Both the position numbers and the translations under genes were made by a program. The notes under the pieces were generated by a model. That model saw only the letters and a program-made list of their open reading frames with translations. It did not search any database and had not been told where the DNA came from. Positions 43,764 to 51,809 of a stretch of DNA of 64,000 nucleotides are shown piece after piece (the first letter of the stretch is position 1; the number at the start of each line of letters is the position of its first letter). The DNA comes from Paenochrobactrum pullorum (lineage in GTDB: Bacteria; Pseudomonadota; Alphaproteobacteria; Rhizobiales; Rhizobiaceae), in the NCBI RefSeq assembly GCF_041929845.1, contig NZ_JBHEEH010000012.1, forward strand, positions 23,673-87,672, written 5' to 3'.

Positions 43764-45080
43764 TTAACCGTAAATCATCTTGTCCTGACGGGCGCGCAAC
43801 TCTGCCAGTTTCGAACCGGCCGGAATTTGCACATTGTCATAGGTGATGAGCTCGCCTTTTTTAATCGGCTTGATCACTTTAGCACCGGTTAGCATACCGC
43901 AAGGAATGGCTTTTACACTGCGGGCTTCTTGCGCAGTCATAATCCATGAACGATAGCAATATTCACCGATCGCATCGAGTTTTTCGCCAATTTGCATATC
44001 TTTTTTAGCCAGTGCGCAAACTTCTGCCACCGGCTTGGAAAGTGGCACCATATCTGCTTTGCCGTAAAGCGCCACACGGGCGCAGGTGAGGGGCACTTCT
44101 AAAGAGGTGAGGTGATAAGGACGATGAAAGGTGAAGTAAGGGCCTTTGCCAAGCTTCAGGTCTTCCATGCGCTCGATAATGCGCGGATGCGACATCTCGG
44201 CCACGACGAAGACGCCGGGTGCCACACCTTTGCCGATACTGAAATCGACTACACCTTTACGAGAAAGCACACCGCCGTCTTTTTCCGGAATGAGCACGCT
44301 GGCAAGCTGGTCAATTGATGCAGCAGGGCCGTGCATACCGGCTTTATCCGGTACAAGGCCGGTGGCATTGGCAATGGCTGCCATTTCCACCATGGTTTTG
44401 GAGCCGTCGACAAACTCCACCAGCAAGCGCACATTCATGTTACGGCGCTTGGCTTCTTCCATATAATCATCAGGAATAGCATCAATATTGAGCGGATTGT
44501 TTTTACCCTTACCGGCAGAAACAATCGGATAGCCCATTGCGGTCACAAATTCGATCAGCTCCATGCAGGAGGATGGTTCGTCGCCCGCGCCAAGCGAATA
44601 AGTAACACCGAGACGCTCGGCCTCGGTTTTCAAATAGGCGCCGATAGTGACATCGGCCTCGACATTCATCATCACAAGATGTTTGCCATGCTCCATTGCG
44701 CGCAGGCCAATTTCCGCGCCCACGGCCGGAATGCCGGTTGCGTCAACAATCACGTCGATCAGGCCACTATCAAGAATATGATCCACATTACCGGTGACAG
44801 CAATTTTACCTGCTTCCATCGCGGCATTAAGATCATCAAGCGTGGTGACTTCACGCGCATGGCCTGATTCCTGATAGGCAATGTCGACAGCACGCAAGGC
44901 GTTGGAGAGCGTCAGAGTGGAGATCGCGCCTACTTTCAGGCCGGGCATACGGGCAACAGCTGTGACAATGTCGGTGCCCATTTCGCCACAGCCGATCAAG
45001 CCGATGCGAACAGGTTTACCGGTGTCGGCGCGTGCTTGCATATCGCGTGCAAGGCCGATCAGTTCCACATTGGTTGCCAT
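43764..45080 (-). CDS. Homoserine-dehydrogenase-like oxidoreductase with C-terminal SAF domain
   Basis: N-terminal NAD(P)-binding domain (VRIGLIGCGEMGTDIVTAV, about 23-41), a catalytic middle part with VDATGIPAVGAEIGL, HLVMMNVEADVTIG and YSLGAGDEPSSCMEL, and a C-terminal SAF-like domain (about 370-435, GAKVIKPIKKGELITYDNVQ) as found in sialic-acid and altronate enzymes. It is not the biosynthetic Hom, which ends in an ACT domain. Relatives occur in sugar-acid or polyol catabolic loci. Substrate unknown. ATG 45080 has a perfect GGAGG. Single gene, divergent from the MaoC gene. Confidence 0.82.
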   Translation of the reverse strand: MATNVELIGLARDMQARADTGKPVRIGLIGCGEMGTDIVTAVARMPGLKVGAISTLTLSNALRAVDIAYQESGHAREVTTLDDLNAAMEAGKIAVTGNVDHILDSGLIDVIVDATGIPAVGAEIGLRAMEHGKHLVMMNVEADVTIGAYLKTEAERLGVTYSLGAGDEPSSCMELIEFVTAMGYPIVSAGKGKNNPLNIDAIPDDYMEEAKRRNMNVRLLVEFVDGSKTMVEMAAIANATGLVPDKAGMHGPAASIDQLASVLIPEKDGGVLSRKGVVDFSIGKGVAPGVFVVAEMSHPRIIERMEDLKLGKGPYFTFHRPYHLTSLEVPLTCARVALYGKADMVPLSKPVAEVCALAKKDMQIGEKLDAIGEYCYRSWIMTAQEARSVKAIPCGMLTGAKVIKPIKKGELITYDNVQIPAGSKLAELRARQDKMIYG

Positions 45081-45194
45081 TTATATCCTCCACATGGATT
45101 GATTGTGGTTGTCTTGCTGATTAAGTCTAGTGTTCAATAATCGGCAATTGGCTAAAAGTCGATTCATCATCAGTTAAGTTGGATAGATAGTTCT

Positions 45195-45668
45195 ATGAAA
45201 GACGCAATTACGCTGGATCAGGTACGTGAGGCCATCGGCACTGAAATTGGTTGTTCCGAATGGCGCGTGGTGACGCAAGAAATGATCAACCAGTTTGCGG
45301 ATGCAACCGATGATCATCAGTTCATCCATGTGGATCCGGTAAAAGCGGCTGAAACGCCATTTGGCGGTACGATTGCTCATGGTTTTTTGACGCTGTCGCT
45401 GCTTTCGACCCTTGCTTATGAAGCATTGCCGATGATTGAAGGTGCTACGATGGGCATCAATTACGGCTTTGATAAAGTGCGCTTTATGACACCGGTTAAA
45501 TCGGGCGCGCGTGTGCGTGCACGTTTTAAACTGGTCGATGCCGATATCCGCCCTTCAGGCCGTGTGGTCAATCACTATGAAGTGACTTTGGAAGTGGAAG
45601 GCTCGATCAAACCAGCATTGACCGCCACATGGTTGACCATTGCAGTGGTCGCGCCGCCTGAAGACTGA
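45195..45668 (+). CDS. MaoC-family dehydratase (R-specific enoyl-CoA hydratase type)
   Basis: Single hot-dog domain of 157 residues. The hydratase motif is FADATDDHQFIHVDPVKA (about 33-50) with the catalytic Asp and His, followed by GGTIAHGFLTLSLL. Hydrates trans-enoyl-CoA (fatty acid or PHA metabolism) in the family. Its stop is immediately adjacent to the stop of the convergent membrane-protein gene, with no intergenic bases. Confidence 0.9.
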   Translation: MKDAITLDQVREAIGTEIGCSEWRVVTQEMINQFADATDDHQFIHVDPVKAAETPFGGTIAHGFLTLSLLSTLAYEALPMIEGATMGINYGFDKVRFMTPVKSGARVRARFKLVDADIRPSGRVVNHYEVTLEVEGSIKPALTATWLTIAVVAPPED

Positions 45669-46847
45669 TTAAGTGTTACTTACTTCAATATGATCTATGG
45701 GGGCGGGTTGCCCCCAATGTTCGGTTGCTAAATATTGCAATGAGAATGGCCCGTGCAGCATCATGCCCGGATCATAAAAGTTTTTGATCTGTGCACCTTT
45801 TAAGTAAAGCAAATGCATGCGGAAAAAATTGCCCTTGGCACGTTGGTAACGTTTTTCACTATGCATATGTTTAAAACGCATATGATGAATAAGTGGTTTT
45901 TGGCCAGCGTTGATTTTAAGTGCTTTCGCCGGATCTGAACCATAAAAATGAATAATATCGGTGAGCACCTGAATTTCAGTCCATAGAACAGGACTGTCTT
46001 CCATGATGAGACGAACATCTTCACGCAAAGCTTTGGCGCGTGGATGAAGAGCGATCATCAACAGGCAGGAGCCGGTTATCAGCAGCGATACAGGTTGTTT
46101 GCGTAATAAGTCAGGGTGCTCACGCCAAACATCTGCCAGCGCCTCTATCGCCTGCACCGAGCCAAGGCTGTGCGCAAAGACAATCACTTCCTGCGCATCT
46201 GTTGTCTGCAGCTTTTTGGTTAAGCTTTCGGCAAAATCGGTACGTTGTTTTTGAAGCAGAGGGCTTTTGCCTTTGACGCGGTCATAAGCGGCAGACCAAT
46301 CATCCAGCAGATAAGAAAAGAACAGTTTATCACCGGGATGGCGGATGAGTATGGTTGCGATCATCAGGCTCAAAGGTAGAGACCAGAAGAGGTGGAGCAT
46401 CGAGAGGCCGACAATTAAAGGTGCGGCAGCAATCATGCCGGTGATGGCAATGAGGGTGGCAGATAATAAAAACGGCCAAAGGAAAAACAGCACAAAGCGC
46501 CAGCTATTGCGGGCATAGCGATAAAGTGTGCCGGTCAGCACAATGCTGGCAAAGGCGCGAAAGCCGGTGATAATACGGGTGATCGTGTTGCGTGCTGCAT
46601 AATGATCGTAAATTTCAGCCGAGCTGAATTGGCAAAATTCGCTTTCTGTCTGCCAGTTTTCCGCCTTGCTCGTCACCTGCATTGTGGAGGTGAAGTCGCT
46701 TGTTTTATTGATTGCTCCAACTGTAGATTTAACGTGCCACAATTTGTCGAAGTCATTCACCGCCTGAATATGACGACCGCGAATGGCTTTTGCATGGAGG
46801 CCTTCATAGCCTGTGAACTGGACGACCAGACGTTTTTGAATATGCAT
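45669..46847 (-). CDS. Membrane protein with lipase-like AHSLGS motif
   Basis: About 392 residues from ATG 46847 (MHIQKRLVVQFTGYEG); the frame extends 35 codons further without support. Two hydrophobic segments lie at about residues 125-150 and 155-175. The middle has EVIVFAHSLGSVQAIEAL (about 235-252), which resembles the nucleophile elbow of alpha/beta hydrolases, but no confident Asp or His partner was placed. No named family recognised. Converges with maoC. Confidence 0.65.
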   Translation of the reverse strand: MHIQKRLVVQFTGYEGLHAKAIRGRHIQAVNDFDKLWHVKSTVGAINKTSDFTSTMQVTSKAENWQTESEFCQFSSAEIYDHYAARNTITRIITGFRAFASIVLTGTLYRYARNSWRFVLFFLWPFLLSATLIAITGMIAAAPLIVGLSMLHLFWSLPLSLMIATILIRHPGDKLFFSYLLDDWSAAYDRVKGKSPLLQKQRTDFAESLTKKLQTTDAQEVIVFAHSLGSVQAIEALADVWREHPDLLRKQPVSLLITGSCLLMIALHPRAKALREDVRLIMEDSPVLWTEIQVLTDIIHFYGSDPAKALKINAGQKPLIHHMRFKHMHSEKRYQRAKGNFFRMHLLYLKGAQIKNFYDPGMMLHGPFSLQYLATEHWGQPAPIDHIEVSNT

Positions 46848-47309
46848 GGCGGGGTGATTGCAATCTATAGGCAAGGGGGACAAAAATGGAACCGCAGTTG
46901 AAAGACTGCCTGATAAAGCGTGATTGTGAAGAAACTGTGCCGACTTGATCACGATAAAGCGAGTTTTTTAAGAATCGCCATAGGCTTTTTTATGATTCTT
47001 GAAAGTAAAATGGTGGCTGCTTATGAAAGATTCCGGTGAATAATCCGCTAATGACAGGCTGAATTTGTTTGATAGAAATGAGTTTAACCCCTGATTTTTG
47101 AATAAATCGCGCTCAAATGCAGGAAATCTCTTGTGGGATGTGGACAGGGCAGCGCCATTCTGTTATTAGCCAACACCAATTTGCAGCGGTAGACCGTTGC
47201 GAAGCTTGGGTGCCTTTGGGCGTTTTGATAATTTTTCATTATCATCGAATGTTTTAAAGACCCCTGAGGCTCAGGCTATAACGAAATTCTAACCGAAACG
47301 GGATTACAC
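46848..47309. other. Intergenic region upstream of rpsU
   Basis: No gene is supported across 460 bp. Near the right end is an inverted repeat TGATAAT-TTTTC-ATTATCA (47226-47244) 66 bp before rpsU, which may be an operator or a small hairpin. The rest shows nothing recognisable. Confidence 0.5.
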
Positions 47310-47540
47310 GTGCAGGTACTCGTCCGCGATAACAATGTTGATCAGGCTCTCCGCGCTCTCAAGAAAAAGATGCAGCGCGAAGGTATTTTCCGCGAAATGA
47401 AAATGCGCGGTCATTATGAAAAACCTTCAGAAAAGCGTGCTCGCGAAAAGGCTGAAGCCGTTCGCCGCGCTCGTAAGCTGGCTCGTAAGCGCGCGCAGCG
47501 TGAAGGTCTTGTAGGCGGCGGCCGCGTAGCTGCCCGCTAA
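47310..47540 (+). CDS. rpsU: 30S ribosomal protein S21
   Basis: 76-residue basic protein beginning MQVLVRDNNVDQALRALKKK and ending in an Arg/Lys/Gly-rich tail; matches S21, which base-pairs mRNA leaders to the 3' end of 16S rRNA. Start is GTG 47310. Transcribed alone, with a terminator about 125 bp downstream. Confidence 0.96.
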   Translation: MQVLVRDNNVDQALRALKKKMQREGIFREMKMRGHYEKPSEKRAREKAEAVRRARKLARKRAQREGLVGGGRVAAR

Positions 47541-47942
47541 TTATCTTTAAAATGCATATGCTGTCACGGCATATGGCTTGGTAAGCTTATTCAAGTTTAC
47601 TGCTTTAAAGATAAAACATGAACCGGCTTAAGTGATGGTTGATGTGAAAAGCTTAAAGACTTTGCAAAGGTGGAGTGATGTTAATCGCTGCCACCTTTTT
47701 GCATGTCTGCTGTTTATTTGGATGCCAAGCATAGTTGCATATAAGTCAGTATCAGGCGCTCTGAATTGCTTTCTTGCGCTTGCTGCATTGTCAGGGCGCT
47801 CAAGTTAAACTAACTTAAGTTTCATAAAAATCACGGGCAATATAATGGAATTATATCCGTTCTGTTACGCTGGATTTTAGAGACCGCATGATGGCCATGG
47901 TGCTTGTAGCACGACGGCGACCATGTTTTGAGTTGAAAGGAC
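47541..47942. other. Intergenic region between rpsU and the TPR lipoprotein
   Basis: No gene is supported. It has a small hairpin CATATGC/GCATATG just after rpsU (about 47554-47574, no T-run), the strong terminator at 47664-47701, and upstream of the TPR gene an inverted AAGTTA/TAACTT pair near 47803. Confidence 0.55.
47664..47701 (+). terminator. Terminator downstream of rpsU
   Basis: Long stem GCAAAGGTGG-AGTGAT paired with ATCGCT-G-CCACCTTT around GTTA, followed by a run of T. Confidence 0.8.
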
Positions 47943-48812
47943 ATGCCATTGGGACTGCGATCTGGAGCACCTTATCAGGCTGGCTTGCGCCATGCTGTCC
48001 GTTCACATTCGCTTCAAAGTCTGGCGACGCTCGGACTTGTTTCCATGCTGCTGGCAGGTTGTCAGGGCGCTGGCAATAGCGGTCTGACGACTGTGGATCT
48101 GGCACAGGCATCTTCGCAGAATATCGGTTCGCTGACAGCTGTTATTCAGGCTAATCCGCGTGATCCGCAAGGCTATAATGTGCGCGGTTCTGCCTATGGC
48201 AAGGCGGGGCGCTACAAAGATGCGCTGAAGGACTTCGACACAGCTTTGCAGCTTAATCCGAATTTCTATCAGGCTTATTCCAACCGTGCATTAATCTATC
48301 GTTATATGGGCGATAATGCCAAGGCGATTGCAGATTATAGCCGTGCTTTGCAGATCAATCCGCAATATGATGCGGCCTATATCGGACGCGGCAATGTTTA
48401 TCGTTTGGCGGGGCGTCTCGATCAGGCAATGGCTGATTTCAACCGAGCGATTGAGCAAGATACCACCAATGGCCGTGCCTATCACAATCGTGGTTTGATT
48501 TATCAGGCGCGTGGCCAGCACAAACAGGCAATTGAAGATTTCTCGACCGCTTTGTCGCTGCAATCAACCGCACCTGAACCCTATAATGGCCGCGGTATTT
48601 CTTATGTAGCACTTGGCGATTACGATAATGCGTTTGATGATTTTAACGCAGCCATCAATCTTGATAATCGCTTGGCGGAAAGCTGGGCCAATCAGGCACT
48701 GGTTTACGAGCAGCGTGGCGAGCGTGATAAAGCATCTAAATCTTATGCGCGCGCCGTGCAGCTTGACCCGAACTATAAGCCTGCCAAAGATGGTCTGTCA
48801 CGTACCCGTTAA
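47943..48812 (+). CDS. TPR-repeat lipoprotein
   Basis: 289 residues. A signal sequence ends in the lipobox LLAGC (Cys near residue 40), so a lipoprotein is predicted. It is followed by about six tetratricopeptide repeats (AYSNRALIYRYMGDNAKAIA, AYIGRGNVYRLAGRLDQAMA, AYHNRGLIYQARGQHKQAIE and so on). Resembles NlpI-type scaffolds in layout, which regulate peptidoglycan hydrolases, but the pairing is by architecture only. ATG 47943 with GAAAGG upstream. Confidence 0.88.
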   Translation: MPLGLRSGAPYQAGLRHAVRSHSLQSLATLGLVSMLLAGCQGAGNSGLTTVDLAQASSQNIGSLTAVIQANPRDPQGYNVRGSAYGKAGRYKDALKDFDTALQLNPNFYQAYSNRALIYRYMGDNAKAIADYSRALQINPQYDAAYIGRGNVYRLAGRLDQAMADFNRAIEQDTTNGRAYHNRGLIYQARGQHKQAIEDFSTALSLQSTAPEPYNGRGISYVALGDYDNAFDDFNAAINLDNRLAESWANQALVYEQRGERDKASKSYARAVQLDPNYKPAKDGLSRTR

Positions 48813-48842
48813 GTGATTGGCTGAAGATTAAGTTTGGTGAAT

Positions 48843-48879
48843 AAAAAAGCCGCGATGGATGTTCATCGCGACTTTTTTT
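48843..48879 (+). terminator. Terminator between the TPR gene and metI
   Basis: A-run, stem GCCGCGATG/CATCGCGAC (one mismatch), then seven T. Convergent genes on each side. Confidence 0.85.
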
Positions 48880-48897
48880 GTCTTCGATTTGAGCCCG

Positions 48898-49563
48898 TCA
48901 AGCTTTCATATTGCGTTTATCGACGCGGGCAGTGATACGATCGCCGATCCATTGAATACCGCAGACAAGCACAATCAAAATAGCAACAACGGCAATCATG
49001 ATGGTGGTTTCAAAACGCTGATAACCATAGCGGATGGCAAGGTCGCCCAAACCTCCGGCACCGATGGCACCCGCCATGGCAGACGCGCCGATAAGCGTGA
49101 TGATGGTGACGGTAAAGCCAGAGACAATACTAGGCATGGCTTCAGGTACCAGCACATCACGGATAATCGTCCAACGGTTGGCACCCATCGAGCGGGCCGC
49201 TTCAATCAAGCCGTTATCCACTTCGCGCAAAGATACTTCTGCGATGCGCGCATAATAAGGAATGGCAGCGATGGAAAGTGGCACAATCGATGCCCATGTG
49301 CCGATAGCCGTACCGACAATGAGGCGGGTGAGCGGAATAAGCGCCACCAGCAAAATGATGAAAGGCACGGAACGGAAACCGTTGATAAAAGCGCCGAGTA
49401 TCATATTGATAGTGCGATTTGGTGCCAATCCGCCGCGCTCTGTCATCACCATGATGATGGCAAGCGGCAGGCCGACAACTAACGAGATCAAGCTCGACAT
49501 GCCGGTCATCAGGATAGTTTCCCAGAAAGAGCGCCAGAGAAGATTAAGCATCGCCTGAGACAT
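48898..49563 (-). CDS. metI: Methionine ABC transporter permease
   Basis: Inner-membrane subunit of the D/L-methionine importer; five helices with EAARSMGANRWTIIRDVLVPEAMP as the coupling (EAA) loop. About 221 residues from ATG 49563; a TTG two codons earlier and an ATG at 49551 are alternatives. It overlaps the metN 3' end by about 20 bp, as expected for a coupled ATPase-permease pair. Last gene of metQ-metN-metI. Confidence 0.94.
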   Translation of the reverse strand: MSQAMLNLLWRSFWETILMTGMSSLISLVVGLPLAIIMVMTERGGLAPNRTINMILGAFINGFRSVPFIILLVALIPLTRLIVGTAIGTWASIVPLSIAAIPYYARIAEVSLREVDNGLIEAARSMGANRWTIIRDVLVPEAMPSIVSGFTVTIITLIGASAMAGAIGAGGLGDLAIRYGYQRFETTIMIAVVAILIVLVCGIQWIGDRITARVDKRNMKA

Positions 49564-50596
49564 AACCAAGCACCTCCGTTGCGTCTGAATTTTGGGTCAA
49601 ATAATCAATTGCAGCTTTCAGGCGGCTTTGGTCATTGGCTGAAATTTGTAAGAATAATGTGCCGATTGGCTGACCCTGGATGGTATCCATGCTGCCATGC
49701 AACAAATGGGCTGTTACAGCTGTCGCATAGGTCAGATCATTGAAAAGCGGCCGTCTTGCATCCACTCCGGAAATTTTAACCCGAACCACAGCGTCATCAT
49801 TGCTGTTTGAAGTCAGGCGGCTGGCGATGGTTTGCGGTAGTTGCGGTGTCAGCACTTGCAACAGGCTTTGCGTGGTTGCAGCAGATGGATGAGCAAAAAC
49901 CTGCCAGACGGAGCCTTGCTCGACGATTTCGCCTTTATCAAGCACAATGACGCGGTCGGCAATGCGGCGGATGACATCCATCTCGTGGGTAATCAGCAAA
50001 ATGGTGAGACCAAGCTGTTTGTTGATGTTTTTTAACAATTCCAGAATGGACTGCGTGGTTTCCGGATCAAGCGCAGAGGTGGCTTCATCAGACAATAAAA
50101 GCGCAGGCTCTGCGGCGAGTGCACGCGCAATGCCGATACGTTGTTTTTGGCCACCGGATAATTGCGACGGATAATGTTTTGCTTTGTCGGCAAGATCGAC
50201 AAGATCCAGCAATTCTGCAACGCGCTTTTTGCGCTGTTCAGGCTTTTGACCGGCAATTTTCAACGGCAGTGCAATATTATCTTCGATCGTTTTGGCCGAC
50301 AGCAGATTGAAATGCTGGAACACCATGCCGACACGGCGTCGAACCGGTTGCAACTGGCTTTCGGTTAAGTTGGAAATCTCGCGGCCCTCAATGCGGATGG
50401 AGCCGCTATTGGGTTTTTCCAAACCATTAATGCAACGAATGAGGGTGGATTTACCGGCACCGCTGCGCCCGATAATTCCTAAAATCTCACCCCGCTTAAC
50501 ATTTAAAGTAATGCCGTTAATCGCAGGTGTCGTGCCAAAAAACCGTGTTACGTTTTCTAATTCGACAATATTGGCAGCGTCTGGCTCTGTGGGCAC
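49544..50596 (-). CDS. metN: Methionine ABC transporter ATP-binding protein
   Basis: ATPase of the methionine importer. Walker A GRSGAGKSTLIR, signature SGGQKQR, Walker B LLLSDEATSALD and switch His in LITHEMD are complete, and the C-terminal NIL domain (about 270-345) that senses methionine is present. 350 residues. Start is GTG 50596. A hairpin separates it from metQ upstream. Confidence 0.96.
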   Translation of the reverse strand: MPTEPDAANIVELENVTRFFGTTPAINGITLNVKRGEILGIIGRSGAGKSTLIRCINGLEKPNSGSIRIEGREISNLTESQLQPVRRRVGMVFQHFNLLSAKTIEDNIALPLKIAGQKPEQRKKRVAELLDLVDLADKAKHYPSQLSGGQKQRIGIARALAAEPALLLSDEATSALDPETTQSILELLKNINKQLGLTILLITHEMDVIRRIADRVIVLDKGEIVEQGSVWQVFAHPSAATTQSLLQVLTPQLPQTIASRLTSNSNDDAVVRVKISGVDARRPLFNDLTYATAVTAHLLHGSMDTIQGQPIGTLFLQISANDQSRLKAAIDYLTQNSDATEVLGYVSGDA

Positions 50597-50677
50597 GGTC
50601 TGATGTCTTTCTTAATTATCACTCAGCACTCAGATATTTTGCAATTTTTTCTGATTATAGAAATATGCTCAAAAAGC

Positions 50678-50703
50678 AACCGCGCCAAAGCTATGGCGCG
50701 GTT
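50678..50703 (-). terminator. Hairpin between metQ and metN
   Basis: Ten-base-pair stem AACCGCGCCA/TGGCGCGGTT with a six-base loop, followed on the minus strand by GCTTTTTG. Lying inside an operon, it would let only part of the transcripts continue into metN-metI, giving more binding protein than transporter, or protect the metQ message. Confidence 0.75.
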
Positions 50704-50723
50704 TGTTTTAATGCCTGAGAGGC

Positions 50724-51542
50724 TTATTCCCAGGCAGGAATACCAGTGCCTTTATAGGCGCGGTCAAGCTCGGCTTTCACCGCATCGTTCTGGAAAGAGC
50801 TGACGAGGGTTTTTACCCAATCTTTGTCCAGATCATCAGTGCGCACAGCGATGAAGTTGTTATACGGGTTGTTCTCGCGGCTTTCCCAACCTATGGCATC
50901 TTTTGGCTCGAGACCGGCTTTGGCTGCCCAATCATTATTAACGATGGCAATATCAAGATCATCAATCGCACGCCCTACTACACCTGCATCAAGCTCTTTG
51001 ATATCGACATTTTTAGGGTTTTCGATGATATCGATAGGTGTGGCCAGCACACCGGCATCCGGTTTCAGCTTGATAATGCCATGCTGTTCCAATACGCGTA
51101 GCGCACGACCTTCGTTGGATGGGTCATTTGGCACACCGATCACTGCGCCGTCTTTAACGTCATCCAGTGATTTCAGCTTGCGGGAATAAATACCGATCGG
51201 CCAAACAGCTGTGTAACCGGCAACGCTGATTTTATAACCATGCTGCTGGATCTGGGCATCCAAAAACGGGGAATGCTGGAAGGAGTTGGCGTCAATTTCT
51301 TTACGATTCAGCGCTTCATTTGGCTGGTTGTAATCGTTGAAAATAACGGTCTCGACTGTAAGGCCTTTTTTCGCCGCTTCTTCAACAACAACTTTCCAGA
51401 CGGATTCGTCTTCACCGCCCATGATGCCGACTTTAACGGCATCTTGTGCCTGAACTGCGAGGGGAGCAAGACCGAGGCTGAATGCGGTGGCTGCAAACAA
51501 AATTGCTTTGAGGCTGTTTCTGCGCGAGATATCTTGTGTCAT
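50724..51542 (-). CDS. metQ: Methionine ABC transporter substrate-binding protein
   Basis: NlpA-family periplasmic binding protein. The signal peptide has a twin-Arg-like SRRNSLKA and cleavage after VQA, with no lipobox Cys, so it is soluble rather than the more usual lipoprotein. VGIMGGEDESVWK, YTAVWPIGIYSRKLKSLDD and NVDIKELDAGVVGRAIDD are NlpA-family blocks. 272 residues. It precedes metN-metI. The ribosome binding site CAAAGGG is in a possible stem (see the leader). Confidence 0.92.
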   Translation of the reverse strand: MTQDISRRNSLKAILFAATAFSLGLAPLAVQAQDAVKVGIMGGEDESVWKVVVEEAAKKGLTVETVIFNDYNQPNEALNRKEIDANSFQHSPFLDAQIQQHGYKISVAGYTAVWPIGIYSRKLKSLDDVKDGAVIGVPNDPSNEGRALRVLEQHGIIKLKPDAGVLATPIDIIENPKNVDIKELDAGVVGRAIDDLDIAIVNNDWAAKAGLEPKDAIGWESRENNPYNNFIAVRTDDLDKDWVKTLVSSFQNDAVKAELDRAYKGTGIPAWE

Positions 51543-51548
51543 TTTGTG

Positions 51549-51589
51549 CCCTTTGACGAGTATTAATTTCTAACGATCTCTGCAAAGGG
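51549..51589 (-). promoter_or_regulatory. metQ leader hairpin masking the ribosome binding site
   Basis: On the minus strand CCCTTTG (51589-51583) can pair fully with CAAAGGG (51555-51549), the metQ Shine-Dalgarno sequence six bases before ATG, around a 27-base loop. A GAGGGG just upstream (about 51598-51603) could pair with CCCTTT instead and free the ribosome binding site. This resembles a translational switch, but it does not match the SAM-II consensus I know. Confidence 0.45.
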
Positions 51590-51608
51590 TTTAAACTTCC
51601 CCTCACTT

Positions 51609-51629
51609 TGAATTATTTTTGATAATTCA
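51609..51629. promoter_or_regulatory. Dyad upstream of metQ
   Basis: Perfect 8-bp arms TGAATTAT and ATAATTCA separated by TTTTG, about 67 bp upstream of metQ. Candidate operator or part of the leader structure. Confidence 0.5.
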
Positions 51630-51764
51630 CTGTAATTTGCCGTTAAACAAGGAAAAATATTCTACTGAGGCCATATGCGCAGTGATTGTTTCACCGGAAA
51701 GTTGGTATTTCAGGATTCGTTTGTCATTTATCGGAAAGTGGCTGTTTCAAGCGGTGAATCATAC

Positions 51765-51794
51765 AAAAAAGCCCTGATATTGATCAGGGCTTTT
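51765..51794 (-). terminator. Terminator after the TPP-enzyme gene
   Basis: Stem GCCCTGAT/ATCAGGGC with a four-base loop and six T on the minus strand. Confidence 0.9.
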
Positions 51795-51809
51795 ATAAGG
51801 GATTTTTAG

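Noticed and set aside
47803..47822. CtrA-type site upstream of the TPR gene
   Set aside because: The TTAA half-sites are spaced six rather than seven bases apart and the match is otherwise weak.
51543..51629. SAM-II riboswitch identification
   Set aside because: The conserved SAM-II core bases could not be matched, so only a generic leader structure is reported.
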